DNA from: Hysterangium stoloniferum
Lineage: Eukaryota; Basidiomycota; Agaricomycetes; Hysterangiales; Hysterangiaceae
Assembly: GCA_015178975.1 (NCBI GenBank)
Contig: WHVD01000049.1
Span: forward strand, 372,001 to 436,000
DNA: 64,000 bases
Direction: 5' to 3'
The position numbers and the translations under genes were made by a program. This document shows, piece after piece, positions 22,590 through 33,840 of the stretch (positions within the stretch are counted from its first letter, which is position 1; every line of letters begins with the position of its first letter). The notes beneath the pieces were generated by a model. The model did no database searches. It was not told where the DNA came from and was given only the letters and a program-made list of their open reading frames with translations.

Positions 22590-23740
22590 TTGACGGACAA
22601 ATAAATGCCTACGGAAGACGGAACATCGCAGATTTAGAATGATCCCATTGAGTATGTGTTCGTGAGCAGAAGGTTATAGCCTCTTCCATAATAACATGGA
22701 TGAACGGAGGAAATGATTGTAGCCATGTGGCAGAAGGGTTGTGAGTGCGTCAAAGGTGGAGTCTTGGTCCTCTTGGCCGGTGTTTACGTCAAGGTGGGAA
22801 ACTGTCTAACGCGATCCGCACCGAACACCCGTCTGTTCATGCTCCAGAGTATCCTCTGAGCTGATATGTCTTGCTCGTCCCGTGGCCACAGCCACTCCTT
22901 TCCTTTCTTTCTGTCTCTTTCTCCATTTCTTCGCCTAAGCTTACCCTTAGGCACACAATGCCTTCTTCCACTCCTTTCAGGTGTTACCTGACCTACCTTG
23001 AAGAAAATACATTGACCAGCATCTGAACGATGCAGGCAATCAATAATTACTGCTGGCTAAAACCGATCTTTTGCCGGGTGGGGAGCTAATGATTTTTAAT
23101 GGATTTTATTATTGTTATTATTTGAAGATAATAATAACTGATCGGTTTGCATTTGGTGTCCGAGAGATCGCTTTCCCTTCAGTGGTATCTCCGCGCTATG
23201 CTTGCGTTACTCAGCAGATTAAGCTTAGTCTTGAGTCCGCTACAGGTGTAGGCGCTTGTATATCGGATGTGATGATACAAAGATTGCCCACGTTACGGTA
23301 ACATGCTCTCGACCTTGTCTATTTAACTGAACGCATGCCGACGATGAATCAGCTCATAAGTGTTATATTGAAAATACAAGTTACATAATGGGAAGATCTT
23401 CATAGTGTACAGGAAGCATTTGACAGAATTGAACGGTCGTGGGTACTCATCCTGGTGGGTATCGCCGCCTTCTTGGTGGCGTTTGAACGCCCCATACGGA
23501 TTTGGGGGCGAACCATATGTATTTTCAAGCACTTCATGCGAGTTTCGGTGCGCTTCATACAGATTTGGGGGCATAGGGGCACTACATACACCAATGGAGG
23601 ACCAATGCCATATAGGTCCATGTGGTGGTTGTATAACACAGGGTAAATTCAGCGCTACTGGACCAATTGCAAGGGGTCCCCTGCCTGCCCCTGCTGGGTG
23701 GTTCGCTATAAATTTTTCGCCCTATATTCCCTCCTTACTG
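22590..23740. other. Intergenic, nothing recognised
   Basis: No domain-bearing ORF. ORFs near 23400-23640 on both strands contain a motif recurring within them (ATTTGGGGGC) but resemble no known protein. Confidence 0.4.
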
Positions 23741-23915
23741 TAAGCCTGGCCACCTTACCACATACATCATCACCAACCTCTCCCATCAACCACTTGTTGT
23801 TCTGCCACTTGATTGTTAAGTAGCGCCCTTGTGCCTGATCATGTGGTTCTTTGTTCTCCCACCACATTCACCTCAGCTACATAAAAACCCATATCCTATA
23901 GTGATAGAATCAATC
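23741..23915 (-). repeat. Direct second copy of the gypsy integrase zinc-finger segment
   Basis: About 175 bp starting GTAAGCCTGGCCACCTTACC matches 20663-20835 at roughly nine bases in ten, in the same orientation. Similarity stops just after GTGATAGAATCAA in both. It is a dispersed fragment of the same element family. Confidence 0.85.
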
Positions 23916-24082
23916 TTCTCTTCGACCATTAATCCTTTCCCCACTCTTCCCTAGGGAACCTCACATTCACCTTGTATCCTACTGATATTTTAAAAATAAA
24001 AAAAACTTAGTCCTGTCTCGTGTTGACCAAGTGAGGCTGATACTGATGGCCTTACACTTTTTTTTTGACATCGACTTTGCTT

Positions 24083-24330
24083 ACATCCGTAAGTGCCAAC
24101 AGTGACCACAACTACCGCTACCACTACCATTACTGCACCACTACATCTGTAAGTGCAACAGCGACCACAACTACTGCTACCACTACCATTACCGCACCAC
24201 TACATCCGTAAGTGCTAACACTGACCACAACTACCGCTACCGCTATCATCACCGTAATCACTACCATAATCACTACCACTGCCACTCACTACTGCTGCCA
24301 CTACATCCATCGGCATTACCGCACCACTAT
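24083..24330 (+). repeat. Tandem repeat, about 60-bp unit, Thr-rich if translated
   Basis: Nearly three units begin ACATCCGTAAGTGC, continue GACCACAACTACCGCTACC and end CACCACT, followed by degenerate ACT/ACC triplets to about 24330. In one frame it would encode threonine-rich peptide. It lies just upstream of Gag-like debris. Confidence 0.75.
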
Positions 24331-24436
24331 ATCCACTATGCCTCAGTCACCATCTACACTGACACCACTGCTCACTCGATCGGAAACAAGAAGGTGACCT
24401 CAGCTTGGACTACCTCCTCTCCTTGTCAATCCCTTC

Positions 24437-24906
24437 ATGGACGCCACAACCACATCGGCCCACCCAACTGCATCGGAGCCCTCAGAAACTGAAACCGAAG
24501 CTGACATGGAATACACAACCTTTCAAATGTAAACTACACCCCTCAAGGCCTCACCGACAAAACAAGCCAAGAAGTTAGTGATGCCACAAACTGAACCAAG
24601 CCAACCTATAGCTGGTGCATTAAACAAGGATCGAACTCATGGCTAGTCGATGGCAATGACTAAGGTTTGAAGTCAAGGTTGGCAAACTGAAAGAATGTCC
24701 AATGCTTACCACTGGACGATACACACCAATAGTCCATCAACATTGGTCTGTGGCCTGTCATCAATACATGAAGTTCGGTGAAGAGAAACCTGACGAAATC
24801 GACCAACCATCCCATCCAAGTCAAACCTGCTCCATTGCCAACCAGGCAGTCCAGAAGCATCAACACTCACGTCAAATGGGAGACCATTTTTATCGACCTC
24901 ATGAAT
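24437..24906 (+). pseudogene. Gag-like retroelement debris
   Basis: An ATG at about 24437 opens a short acidic Ser/Thr-rich frame that soon stops. From about 24665 a different frame reads KFEVKVGKLKECPMLTTGRY, followed by HQHWSVACHQYMK and EKPDEID. This looks like the start of a retroelement Gag as found in agarics, from memory only. Frame breaks make a functional product impossible. Confidence 0.35.
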
Positions 24907-25235
24907 AATGATTCTTCTCCCTGCTCTGGATTATCCCTTGTCATATTGGACACTGGAAAAGACTCATTGTCCCTCATCCCATCAGACGGCTCTTACAGCG
25001 TCTCGTCTGATCAAACCTCTAACTCTTCCATGTCAACGCCACACATACCTTCTTTGCCCACCAGCTCAAGCATGTCTGTTGCATATCATTGTGTTCAATC
25101 CTAAACCATCTTGTCTTCCTAGTCCTGTACATTTCACCCAAGAACATGTAAAGACACTTGATAGCTGCCACCAAGTCACCCTTGACCTTTCCTGCACCCT
25201 CACACATGCCAAATTCAATACTACCCCCAAAACTG

Positions 25236-25290
25236 TCCTGGGTAATGTAGTCCGTAACATCCCATGTTCCCGTGAAGGTTTTATTCTAGT
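25236..25290 (-). pseudogene. Very short lactonase relic
   Basis: Read on the minus strand it gives NKTFTGTWDVTDYITQ, against NKTSTGTWGITSYITQ in exon 4 of the lactonase gene at 2861-4218. Only about 48 bp match, so this is suggestive, not firm. Confidence 0.4.
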
Positions 25291-25464
25291 ACTTTGCAGA
25301 AGGCGGCTCGTAGTATGGGTAAGGAAGAATGTTACCTATTGTCATCGCTGATCTTCTTCATTTTATACACGAGCATCATGATCGTCCATCGTAAAAAATA
25401 TAGACTCGTAACACAGTTATTTCATTATACACACATCACTGTATCTCCTGCTGTAGACCTAGAT

Positions 25465-27642
25465 TCAGCTCCGAAGAAATTCCTTGAAAATCTCCGCTGT
25501 GCGGTCGATGTCCTCGAGAACGTGCCAGTGCCCACAATCCTCTATCCAAATCACTTGTGATCCCGGGAGGTAAGACTCAGCTTGGTCTATAAGGCTCTTG
25601 GGAATAATCTGATCCTCCTTCCCCGCCACGATGACCACTTTTTCCGCTTTTATGCACGTGAAGTCCGGGGTGGGAGCATCCGCAAGAGCGCGACATGCTC
25701 GGGTGTATCCTTCCACAGGAGTACCTGCCACAGAGTGCTGGACGACAGCTTTGACCAATGGATTCGAGGAAAGCGTCTTCCGAGATAGAGCAATACCACC
25801 AGAAAGTGTCTCTGCAATGACGGACATTCCTGCCTGCTCCGCTAATTCTGCACGTTTCCGCAATCCTTCCAGCTTTTCTGGTCCGTAATAAAGCGCGGGG
25901 CCGAGGAGCACTAGTTAATATCATTATTATGAGTGTTTCGTTGGTGATAGGTATGTGAGACCTACAGAGATTTTTCACTCGTTCAGGATGCCTTGTCGCA
26001 AAGGCTGCCGCTATCATCTTGAAGCATCACAAATGTCAGACAAAACACACATGCTGCCGAATAAACAACATACCCCTCCCATAGAGTGTCCAACAACATG
26101 TGCTTTGGATATACTGAAATGATCAAGGATATCCTTCCCATCATCGGCGAATTGAGTGATAGACAAGCCCTTGCGTCCTTGAAGAGACAACGGGCTCAGA
26201 CCATGACCTTCGAGATCAAACAGGATAACACGGTTGGTCTTTTCAAGTCCTCCTATTTCGATGACGGCCTTATAATTTTGCAATGAGCCACCAAGGCCGT
26301 GGAAGAATATGACAGGCTGCCCGTCCTCCGCTCCCGAGACCTGAATGTGCAGTGCCTTTGGAGGGGAGCCGACCTCTACCTTGCCGCCTTTTGCAAACGA
26401 AGAAAATGCATTACGCGTGCGAACTGGACTAGAGGGGATGAGAGCTATGTTGGGAGCGGCCACTGGTGATCTCAAAACCCCAAGAGGAGGGATGGATATC
26501 TCAACAATGTCTCCTTCTTTCAGCCATACTCCGGGAGGCTTCGCCATACCCGTTCCATCTGATTAAATTATCAGTTATCCCACATGATAAGAGCCAGATG
26601 AGAAAATAATGACAAGTCGGACGAACATGGTGTACCAGTCGCAATGACGTCCCCGGGATGAAGGGTGATACCAGAACTTGCGGTCTCGATCAGAGTTGGG
26701 ATGTCGAAAATAAGTTCCGATGTGTTCTGAGACTGGCGGACCTCACCATTGACTTTAGTCGTAAGATGGAGGTCTGTGAATGATAGAGACGAAGATGGAA
26801 CAACATAGGATCCCTATAAAAAAAATTGAAGCTTGGTTATGGGTACTTGTTCGTGGACATCTCACCATTGGACAAAATGAGTCCAGTGACTTTCCAATAA
26901 AAAATTGTTTGTGATCGCGCTGTCGCTCTCGAGCAGTAACCTAGGCATATGTTATTGATCATTCAATCAAAAAATATGGATGGGATCTACGTCGTTGATT
27001 ATGACAGCCCCCCTTCAATAAACAACTTTTTAGAGAGATAAAACCATATGTCAACCGAAGGCTTACCAGACGTGACTCCATGCGTCCTCTTTCTTAATCC
27101 CTATACCGCCTTTGCCGATAATGACCCCCAGCTCGCCTTCATAATCAACAGAAGACGTCACAGTCGGGTGTAGATAGATGGGATGTCCGTCGGGAACAAT
27201 AGATGAGGCACGCTTTGTAAAAAAGACGGGAAACTCTGGTTGGTCTTTCTTGTCGGAGGCATCGAAACCACTTTGATTGAACTCTTTAGCATGTTCCACA
27301 TCTTCTCATGTCATATAAACAGGGTAAATACTACTATTAATTGCCTCAAAACTTACAATTCTTTCCAATGCATATAATGTCCCTTCCAGTCAACGGAGCA
27401 AGTTTTTCGACGAGAGACAGCTGCTGCTCACTTCCGACCACAAATTCGAATCGATGATCAGCTGATAACTGGGGATAATCTTCAATAAGATCAAATAGCT
27501 CAGAGTACGCCATCCCAGTGGCAGGATTGAGAATTGCTGTGACAACGGTTTCTGAGTCATTTACCAGTCCCACAGCAGGTGGTGCGCCATGTGATGGACG
27601 ATATCGTAAGAAACGGTGCTCAACACTTGTAGAAGCGGCCAT
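25465..27642 (-). CDS. Fusion protein: fumarylacetoacetase-type hydrolase + alpha/beta hydrolase
   Basis: Eight exons: 27642-27357, 27301-27067, 27012-26991, 26940-26866, 26813-26627, 26558-26074, 26017-25966, 25910-25465. They total 1788 nt (595 aa), all phases agreeing, with a 22-nt exon 3. Residues about 85-300 are an FAH-superfamily domain: CIGKNYVEHAKEF, DYEGELGVIIGK (metal-ligand acidic residues), WGAVIINDVTARERQ, HPGDVIATGTP and LKEGDIVEISI. After a linker of about 45 residues, residues about 340-595 are an alpha/beta hydrolase of the 3-oxoadipate enol-lactonase type: FFHGLGG, LFDLEGHGLS, GHSMGG (nucleophile near 427), GKEDQIIP (acid) and DCGHWHVLED (histidine). One exon (26558-26074) encodes the end of the first domain and the start of the second, so the fusion is direct. 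FAH enzymes cleave C-C bonds of acylpyruvates; enol-lactonases open lactones. I infer two steps of aromatic-ring catabolism in one cytosolic protein; the substrate is unknown. Confidence 0.88.
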
Positions 27643-27954
27643 TCGAATATGAGCTCTACACTGATAAGGTGGTATATGGCCTTAGGATTTTGTTTCCAAG
27701 ACAAGATGGGTATGTTAACGGCAATCAAATGAGGTACCATGTTGGCATCGTATAGACGCCTACATAGCTTCCAGTCGGGAGCAGATTACTATTAATAGTA
27801 GCAGAGGCTCTGCTATTATAAGCCTCACCGGTGGTCATGTCCTGACAGAAAATGTGTAATTGTGAACTAAATTACATCTTTTCCATCAACATAATAACAA
27901 CGATAATCAACTCTGTTTGTCACAATATCACCCCCAAGATTACCCACCCAGTTG
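27643..27954. other. Short intergenic spacer
   Basis: It lies between the 5' end of the fusion gene and the 3' end of the RING-membrane gene, both on the minus strand. No ORF is recognised. Confidence 0.4.
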
Positions 27955-29093
27955 TTAATGAGATATAATCCAAATACCGTTGAGAGTATTTCGAATGGTG
28001 AGAAGTGTCCAGAAAATGCGCCACACGCCCAATATAGGCAACAACAGCGAGTGCACCAGGACCACAAAGGGGCTCACAAGAATCCCAAAAATGTCCACCA
28101 GAATCATACAGGCTTGCGGTAGAAGTCGCCAGATACCCAACACAATGACATACGCAATCCTGCCCACACCATACGCAATCCTGCCCACAGCGAACGCAAT
28201 TGCGCACACGAAGGAAAAAAATCCGGTACAACAACGGAAAAGAAATTCCATACCACGATGACATGCACTCTGAAGTGTATTCCTCACTAATGGCGATGTT
28301 GAAACATAACACGCAAGAAATAGCGAAATTAGCCCATAAATTTTTCTCAGGTTTTGCTCTCTCTCGTCACTATACAGTGTATTTTTAAATATCAGCAAGT
28401 CAAATATGATAAGAGCGACGCACATGACTCCTGTTGTATCGCTGTTTTGAGACTCCAGATGAGGGGGAAACTGAGCAAGAGAGTGTTTCATTTCGATGAT
28501 TCGATTGACAGATTCCACATGGCGTCGTCCTGCCTACAATGGCAGCAAAAAGAAAACATAAAAAAAATGGCTATTACGGCCATACCCTTGGTATTGCGGT
28601 AACAAACACACACCTCAGGATTTTTAAGAACTTGAACGATGTGCAAGTGCAGTACACCGTCGATGAGACGAGGGGTGAGAGCAAAATCTGACTGCGCTTG
28701 CATGAAAACACTATCCCCATGCACTTCCAAAAACACTCTTCTTATCGGGCGAATATTAGTGGCGGGGGGCCCTTCAGTTTGTTGAGACATTGCTGCTTCG
28801 ATTTTCGATATATCCAGAAAGACTCTATAAGCCAATGATCTTCCAGGTTGCCCGGGTGAGGGTGACGCACTACGGAAAGGTTTATCGCAGAGCGGACACT
28901 TGTAAAATGTGGGTACTTCCAAGCAGACTTTACAATAGATATGTCCTAAATTTAAAAACAGTACATTTTGTGGGTCTGAGTACTTCCATCCTTGAGTAGA
29001 CGTACCACATGGTAGGCCCCAGCATTGTCGAGTGGAAGAATATGGTTCATAGCAGATGTCGCATGTGGAATCTGGATCCACAATAAGTGGCAT
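27955..29093 (-). CDS. RING-finger protein with C-terminal membrane segments
   Basis: Three exons: 29093-29006, 28945-28614 and 28533-27955; 999 nt, 332 aa. The start MPLIVDPDS was chosen because the RING follows at once. Residues about 11-50 form a C3HC4 RING: CDIC, then CGHIYCKVC, then CPLC; intron 1 splits the glycine codon of CGH. A middle segment of about 90 residues is unrecognised (RRVFLEVHGDSVFMQ). The C-terminal 190 residues hold several hydrophobic stretches (MCVALIIFDLLIF, YGLISLFLACYV, FFSFVCAIAFAV, AYVIVLGIW and IFGILVSPFVVLVHSLLLPI). It is probably a membrane-anchored E3 ubiquitin ligase, inferred from the RING alone. An 8-residue tandem repeat (VGRIAYG / VGRIAYV) lies in one hydrophobic segment. 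Confidence 0.8.
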
Positions 29094-29403
29094 GGGACCG
29101 GTAATTATCTGTGAATTAAGCCAGAAGGTATGTGATCGATGGTGAGTGGTGAGTTTGCAGAGCCAAGGCGCCACCCCGCTCCGAACACGTGCCGCACTAC
29201 CCTCTTTTGGTAATGGAAGCAATTGCCTCGTGGAAGCTGTCTCGATATGGGGGTTGAAAACAGTTGCTGCGCGGATATCGCCAAAGACCAAGATTGTAAA
29301 TAAAAAATAAAATAAAAAACCAGTAGCACTTAAAATAAATAATCACTTGGAGAACATTGCGAATATAAGAAAGAGGCCATTCATGCAGGAATGTAGTGCC
29401 ATT

Positions 29404-30109
29404 ACAGCGCTTTGCATTACGTAAGGCGCGCGCTAGATTTGCGCGGAAATATTGCTGAAAGTTGCGAACCTCGTAGCTTGCTCAATAAGTGACCAATTGT
29501 CTTGTAACTTAATATACGTATTGTAATACTATATATATAGTATATTATGATGTTATAACTCCAAAATTTGACCTACAGCATGTTTCCCAAAATTGCAGTC
29601 TATTTGAGCTTGCGAACCAATTCATGAGCCAACAGATGTGTCACTCCCAATGAGCTCGTAATATGTTGTTTTACATGTATATATGTAGTAAAAAATTACA
29701 GCGCCTGGCTTTTGCGGTCAGAGCTAATGTGAGTGAGGTTGCCGAGTAAATGCATACAACTACCCTCATACAGGTTTGCAGCTGGTATTTAGACAGCAAA
29801 AGCCAGGCGCTGTCATTTTTTACTACCTAGATACATATAAAACAACATATTACAAGCTCATTGGGAGTGACACATTTGTTGGCTCATGAATTGGTTCGCA
29901 AGCTCAAATGGACTGCAATTTTGGGAAACATGCTGTAGGTCAAATTTTGGAGTTATAACATCATAATATACTAGATATATAGTATTAAAATACGTATATT
30001 AAGTTACAACACAATTGGTCAATTATTGAGCAAGCTACGAGGTTCGCAACTTTCAGCAATATTTCCGCACAAATCTAGCGCGCGCCTTACGTAATGGAAA
30101 GCGCTGTAA
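29404..30109. mobile_element. Foldback (long inverted repeat) element, about 706 bp
   Basis: Left arm about 29404-29720 and right arm about 29797-30109 are near-perfect reverse complements around a loop of about 75 bp. Outer ends read CAGCGCTTT and AAAGCGCTG, each bordered by TA, consistent with a TA target duplication as in Tc1/mariner-like elements. The arm ends next to the loop carry CAGCGCCTGGCTTTTGC and its complement, so the same CAGCGC terminus occurs twice. No ORF is present, so it is non-autonomous. Confidence 0.85.
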
Positions 30110-31582
30110 CATGTGAAAATAAAACCAGAAGGAAAACAATGTAGATAGTTGTTTTGAATGAAGTTCCACTTTGCAAGAGGTAGCACGTCACGACATACGA
30201 ACACGAATTGCAATCTTGAATCAATTAGATTATCTCCGAGGATGACTTGTCAGAGGCAGACATACGTTAAGTTTACATCTCCCCCGGTCGGTAAAATAAT
30301 TATAGAATACACTTAGCAGGTATTGACTTGATTAAAACCAACATTATTTCTTCGATGACCAATTGTCTGAGCCCGAAACGGAATAAACTAAGACATGATT
30401 CACTCTATATAGCCTTTCAAAGTCGTACAGACAGTCAAACGGCCCTCAACCGCTGAACTCTCGTTGCATCCGATGATCTTCATTATACGGCATATTCAGT
30501 TCGTTAGGAAGGATCGATCGTGTTTGACAAATTAGCGTAAATTGCTTGAAAAATACAATGGCTTTAACAGCGGTATGCTATGATAGACACATTGAGGCGT
30601 AACATTTTGATTCTCCAACACTTCGGTGACATGACATGTCGTCTGAACAACGTCTCTGTGTTTCTCTGGTCATTCTCCTGTTTCTTGAAACATTCTGAAC
30701 TTATCAAGCATAAGTCTTCGAATTCCGATTGCAAGACATTTGCGCAAGGTAAGAAGGGAACTCGTGCCTGATAGACATTTCACGTTGATATTATTCCGTG
30801 AGCAATGGAATCCGCAGCTACATAATAGAGAATATCGCACCATCAAGATACGGCTGGTTCGATAATTAAATATTAACAGTAATTGAGAGGAGGCATACCG
30901 CATGGTACATACCAACATGCTCGAGTATGTATTGATAGTAAAGTGGATATCACAGGTGAAAGCCGGATTCACAACTAGTGGCATGATCTTGAGTATTTTC
31001 ATGGAGATAACAATGCTAGGTGATGCTAATTTTAACGTATAGGATTGGAAAAAATCAAAATTTCAGAATTCGTTTCAAAAAATCTCTTAAAAATTTCCCC
31101 TACTTGTATATATAAATGCCAAAAGCTATCCGCTTGCAACAAGAAAGATCCCACGACCGTACCCTTCGCTGCATAAAACTCCGAAATTTAGCAACTTTAT
31201 ATAAATACTTATGTAAGTAAACTATAGAGCAGGATAAAGCTATTTTTTGTTAGAAGAAAACTCACTGGTCACTTTCATATTTCATGCGAAAGCTAAATTC
31301 CGAGAGAACTGTGCGTCAAGCCATCAGCTTTCAAATCATAATTCCAATACAAGGTCATTCAAGACTGTCGCAGCCAGCTTTACCGTTTCTGAAGGATAAC
31401 TGCCCCACTAGGCCATATTAGCCAGGTTCATGATGGAAAAAAATTGGGATGTGAGATCAGATAGTAAGTGGTGTGACAAGCTCACAAATGTCACACAGAA
31501 GCCTAAGCGCCATTTGTCAGCAACCGACTTCACTCTCAACCTCTTCTCCTCCTCAAGGTCAAATTTTCACCACCAAACAACA
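30110..31582. other. Gene-poor stretch upstream of uS11
   Basis: Apart from the RING relic at 30930-31002, no gene or repeat is recognised. The last 100 bp before 31583 are pyrimidine-rich, as is usual upstream of ribosomal protein genes. Confidence 0.4.
30930..31002 (-). pseudogene. Relic of the RING gene's first exon
   Basis: Minus-strand reading gives MPLVVNPAFTCDI, then NTYSSMLVC, aligning with MPLIVDPDSTCDICYEPYSS of the gene at 27955-29093. The second zinc cysteine is already lost. Only the first exon's sequence is visible; no RING second half follows. Confidence 0.55.
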
Positions 31583-32275
31583 ATGGTATGTGTTTTTGTC
31601 ATTGGAATTTGTTGAATTCCTTATATTGAGTGTCCCTTCCCTCAAATTGTGACTTTTTTCGATGTATTTCCGATGGATTCGACAATATTCGTTTGGATGA
31701 CACGAACAGCCACCAAAGAAAGGAAAGGTTGCTAAAGAAGAAGCCGCCGTTCAGCTTGGTCCACAAATTGCTGAGGGCGAGATTGTATTCGGCGTTGCAC
31801 ACATCTTTGCCTCCTTCAACGACACTTTCGTCCATGTTACCGATCTCAGTGGAAAGGAAACCATCTCGCGAGTTACTGGTGTGTCCTTTTTCAAAATTCA
31901 CGTGGAGGTGTTCTCATCGAGATGATGACTTGACAGGGGGAATGAAGGTCAAGGCGGATCGTGATGAGTCGTCCCCTTACGCTGCTATGTTGGCTGCCCA
32001 AGACGTTGCCGCCCGTTGCAAGGAAGTCGGTGTTACCGCGCTGCACATCAAGCTCCGTGCTACTGGTGGTACAGGTACCAAGACTCCCGGCCCTGGTGCT
32101 CAGAGTGCTTTGCGTGCTTTGGCCCGTGCTGGCATGAAGATCGGACGTATCGAAGACGTGACCCCAGTACCCACTGACAGCACCAGGCGGAAGGTACTAT
32201 TATCTTGGCTCTGTGTCACTACCTTGAATTAATCAACTTTACTCATAGGGCGGTCGTCGTGGTCGTCGTTTGTAG
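31583..32275 (+). CDS. RPS14: 40S ribosomal protein uS11 (S14)
   Basis: Four coding exons: 31583-31585 (ATG only), 31710-31878, 31937-32193 and 32249-32275; 456 nt, 151 aa, the normal length of eukaryotic uS11. Recognisable segments are [107 protein letters not shown] and the basic C-terminus GGRRGRRL. It is a platform protein of the small ribosomal subunit. All introns are GT-AG. Splitting the start codon from the rest of the coding sequence also occurs in the eL24 gene of this window. Confidence 0.97.
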
Positions 32276-33238
32276 TTGTCGGATCCTTCCTCTGGCAGTT
32301 TACTCCCAAAATATTGCTTTGTATGGATCACTTTATGTACTCTCCATGCTGCATAATACCACAGGTCGTCGCGCGACACGCATCAGGCGAAAGCTTGCCC
32401 CGTGGTCGTGCCATTTTTCTGTCTTTTGAATCTGTCATGAAGCAGCAACAGAAAACCGCGAGACTATCCTCCAGTTTAATCAACCAAAGTATCACAGAGA
32501 TCATTACTATATTGATTGATTAGACTGGGATGTGATCTCGTTTTCAGTTAGTGAAACTATGTCATCGTGGACCTGTGACAATATTTCAATGCACGGGTTA
32601 CGGTTTACCAGTAGTTGGGTTCTAAGGGTTACCTGGTGTCCAAAGGCTTGCCGAAGGAGGCAAAAAGTAACCTGAGCTCCGAATCCACGTTCTCCTGTTC
32701 TAAACCTTGACGTTTTCTCAGAGTTGGCTCCTCTACAATGGAAACGCTCAATGCGGGTATGCGGGATCAACTCTCAGTAATAGTCGATATAAACATCACT
32801 AAAGAAGTTTTTGATATTCGGTCCAGATAAACCCACAGGTCGAATGTCCCTGTCCCCGCCAAACGGGAAATAGGAACTGGAAATTATGGATTGCGAGTGA
32901 TTTCATAGTATATCGACCAACGAACTATAAAACTAATTAAATAACCTCGACAAGCGAAAATCTGTCGTGGCAATTACTCTGGTTTGAAGCGATTCAGGCC
33001 GCTCTGCAATTCTACAAATAGATGTCGCAGCGACCTCAAGGCCCCAGGGGTCGTACCGTCGTTCTGGGAAGCAATCGTAAGGCAATATTACAGTAATGCG
33101 TCCGATGGACCAGCTCGAGCATGAAACTCGAGCAGGCAGAGGGATATCAATCCCAATAAGTGCTTGATAAGGCCAGCCCATCCCCGTTATTATACTAAGT
33201 GACCATCTCAACCGAATAACATCAACCAATCCGTTCTC
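32276..33238. other. Intergenic; 3' flank shared with the second coiled-coil gene
   Basis: No gene is recognised. Around 32888-32940 the sequence (ATAGTATATCGA...ACTATAAAACTAATT) resembles 36862-36900 (ATAGTATATTGA...ACTACAGAGCTAATT), downstream of the paralogous gene at 37134, suggesting the duplication included 3' flank. Confidence 0.4.
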
Positions 33239-33840
33239 CTAGGACGAAAATAGAGTGTAGGCGTGCTTGAGTGCCTGGATAAGTTGTCGGTTTTCTTCAT
33301 AGAGGGCTTCAGTCGCCTCTATGAAGTGCTGATTAATATTCTCAGCTGACCGGCGGGAGATGTCGGCCTCCCGGGCCTGCTTCTGTACAATACTCAAATC
33401 ATACTCCATCTCCGTGCTGCGCTCCTGTAGAAACTTGATACACTCTTGAAGCTCGTCGCGCTGCAAGCAAACTTTGGCGAAGACCTCCCTCGCCTCTGTT
33501 ATGGCACCGATGTCCCTCGTGCTGGCGAGACTTGAATACTATGAAGTAAGGTGAATAACGAAGATGATACAACGACATAACTCAGAACACTCACATTATC
33601 CATGGATGGATCTATCGTAGACGGATCTTCCCCTCCTTGCAGCTCGGTGCAGGATAATGCAGAATCACCGCTGCTGAACTCATCTGTGTTCGACACAGTC
33701 AACTCCACGAGTTGCCTTTCAGTTTTGTACCAGACTATGTCGTCATCGTTCGGCAATGCTCGCAACACTCTGGAGTATTGAATCCTTTCATCTGCCGTAG
33801 CCGGATTGGACTCATTGACGTGTGTGGGGATGTGCGGCAT
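33239..33840 (-). CDS. Coiled-coil protein, copy 1 (unknown function)
   Basis: Two exons: 33840-33595 and 33538-33239; 546 nt, 181 aa; one GT-AG intron of 56 nt in phase 0. The N-terminal 80 residues are acidic and serine-rich (MPHIPTHVNESNP, LPNDDDIVWYKTE). The second exon encodes a long amphipathic helix: ITEAREVFAKVCLQRDELQ, FLQERSTEMEYDLSIVQ, ADISRRSAENINQ and LYEENRQLIQALKHAY. Heptad-like spacing suggests a coiled coil. It is paralogous to the gene at 37134-37499 (shared AREAxA-QRDEL-LxERSxxxEYD-RRxAE pattern). I cannot name a family; no membrane segment or signal peptide is visible. Confidence 0.65.

Noticed and set aside
24212-24397. Thr-rich ORF as a possible mucin-like protein
   Set aside because: It is the translation of a short tandem repeat, with no signal peptide and no continuing exon.
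32933-33229. Minus-strand ORF downstream of coiled-coil copy 1 as an extra exon
   Set aside because: The coiled-coil gene has its own stop at 33239, and the ORF has no domain or acceptor site joining it.
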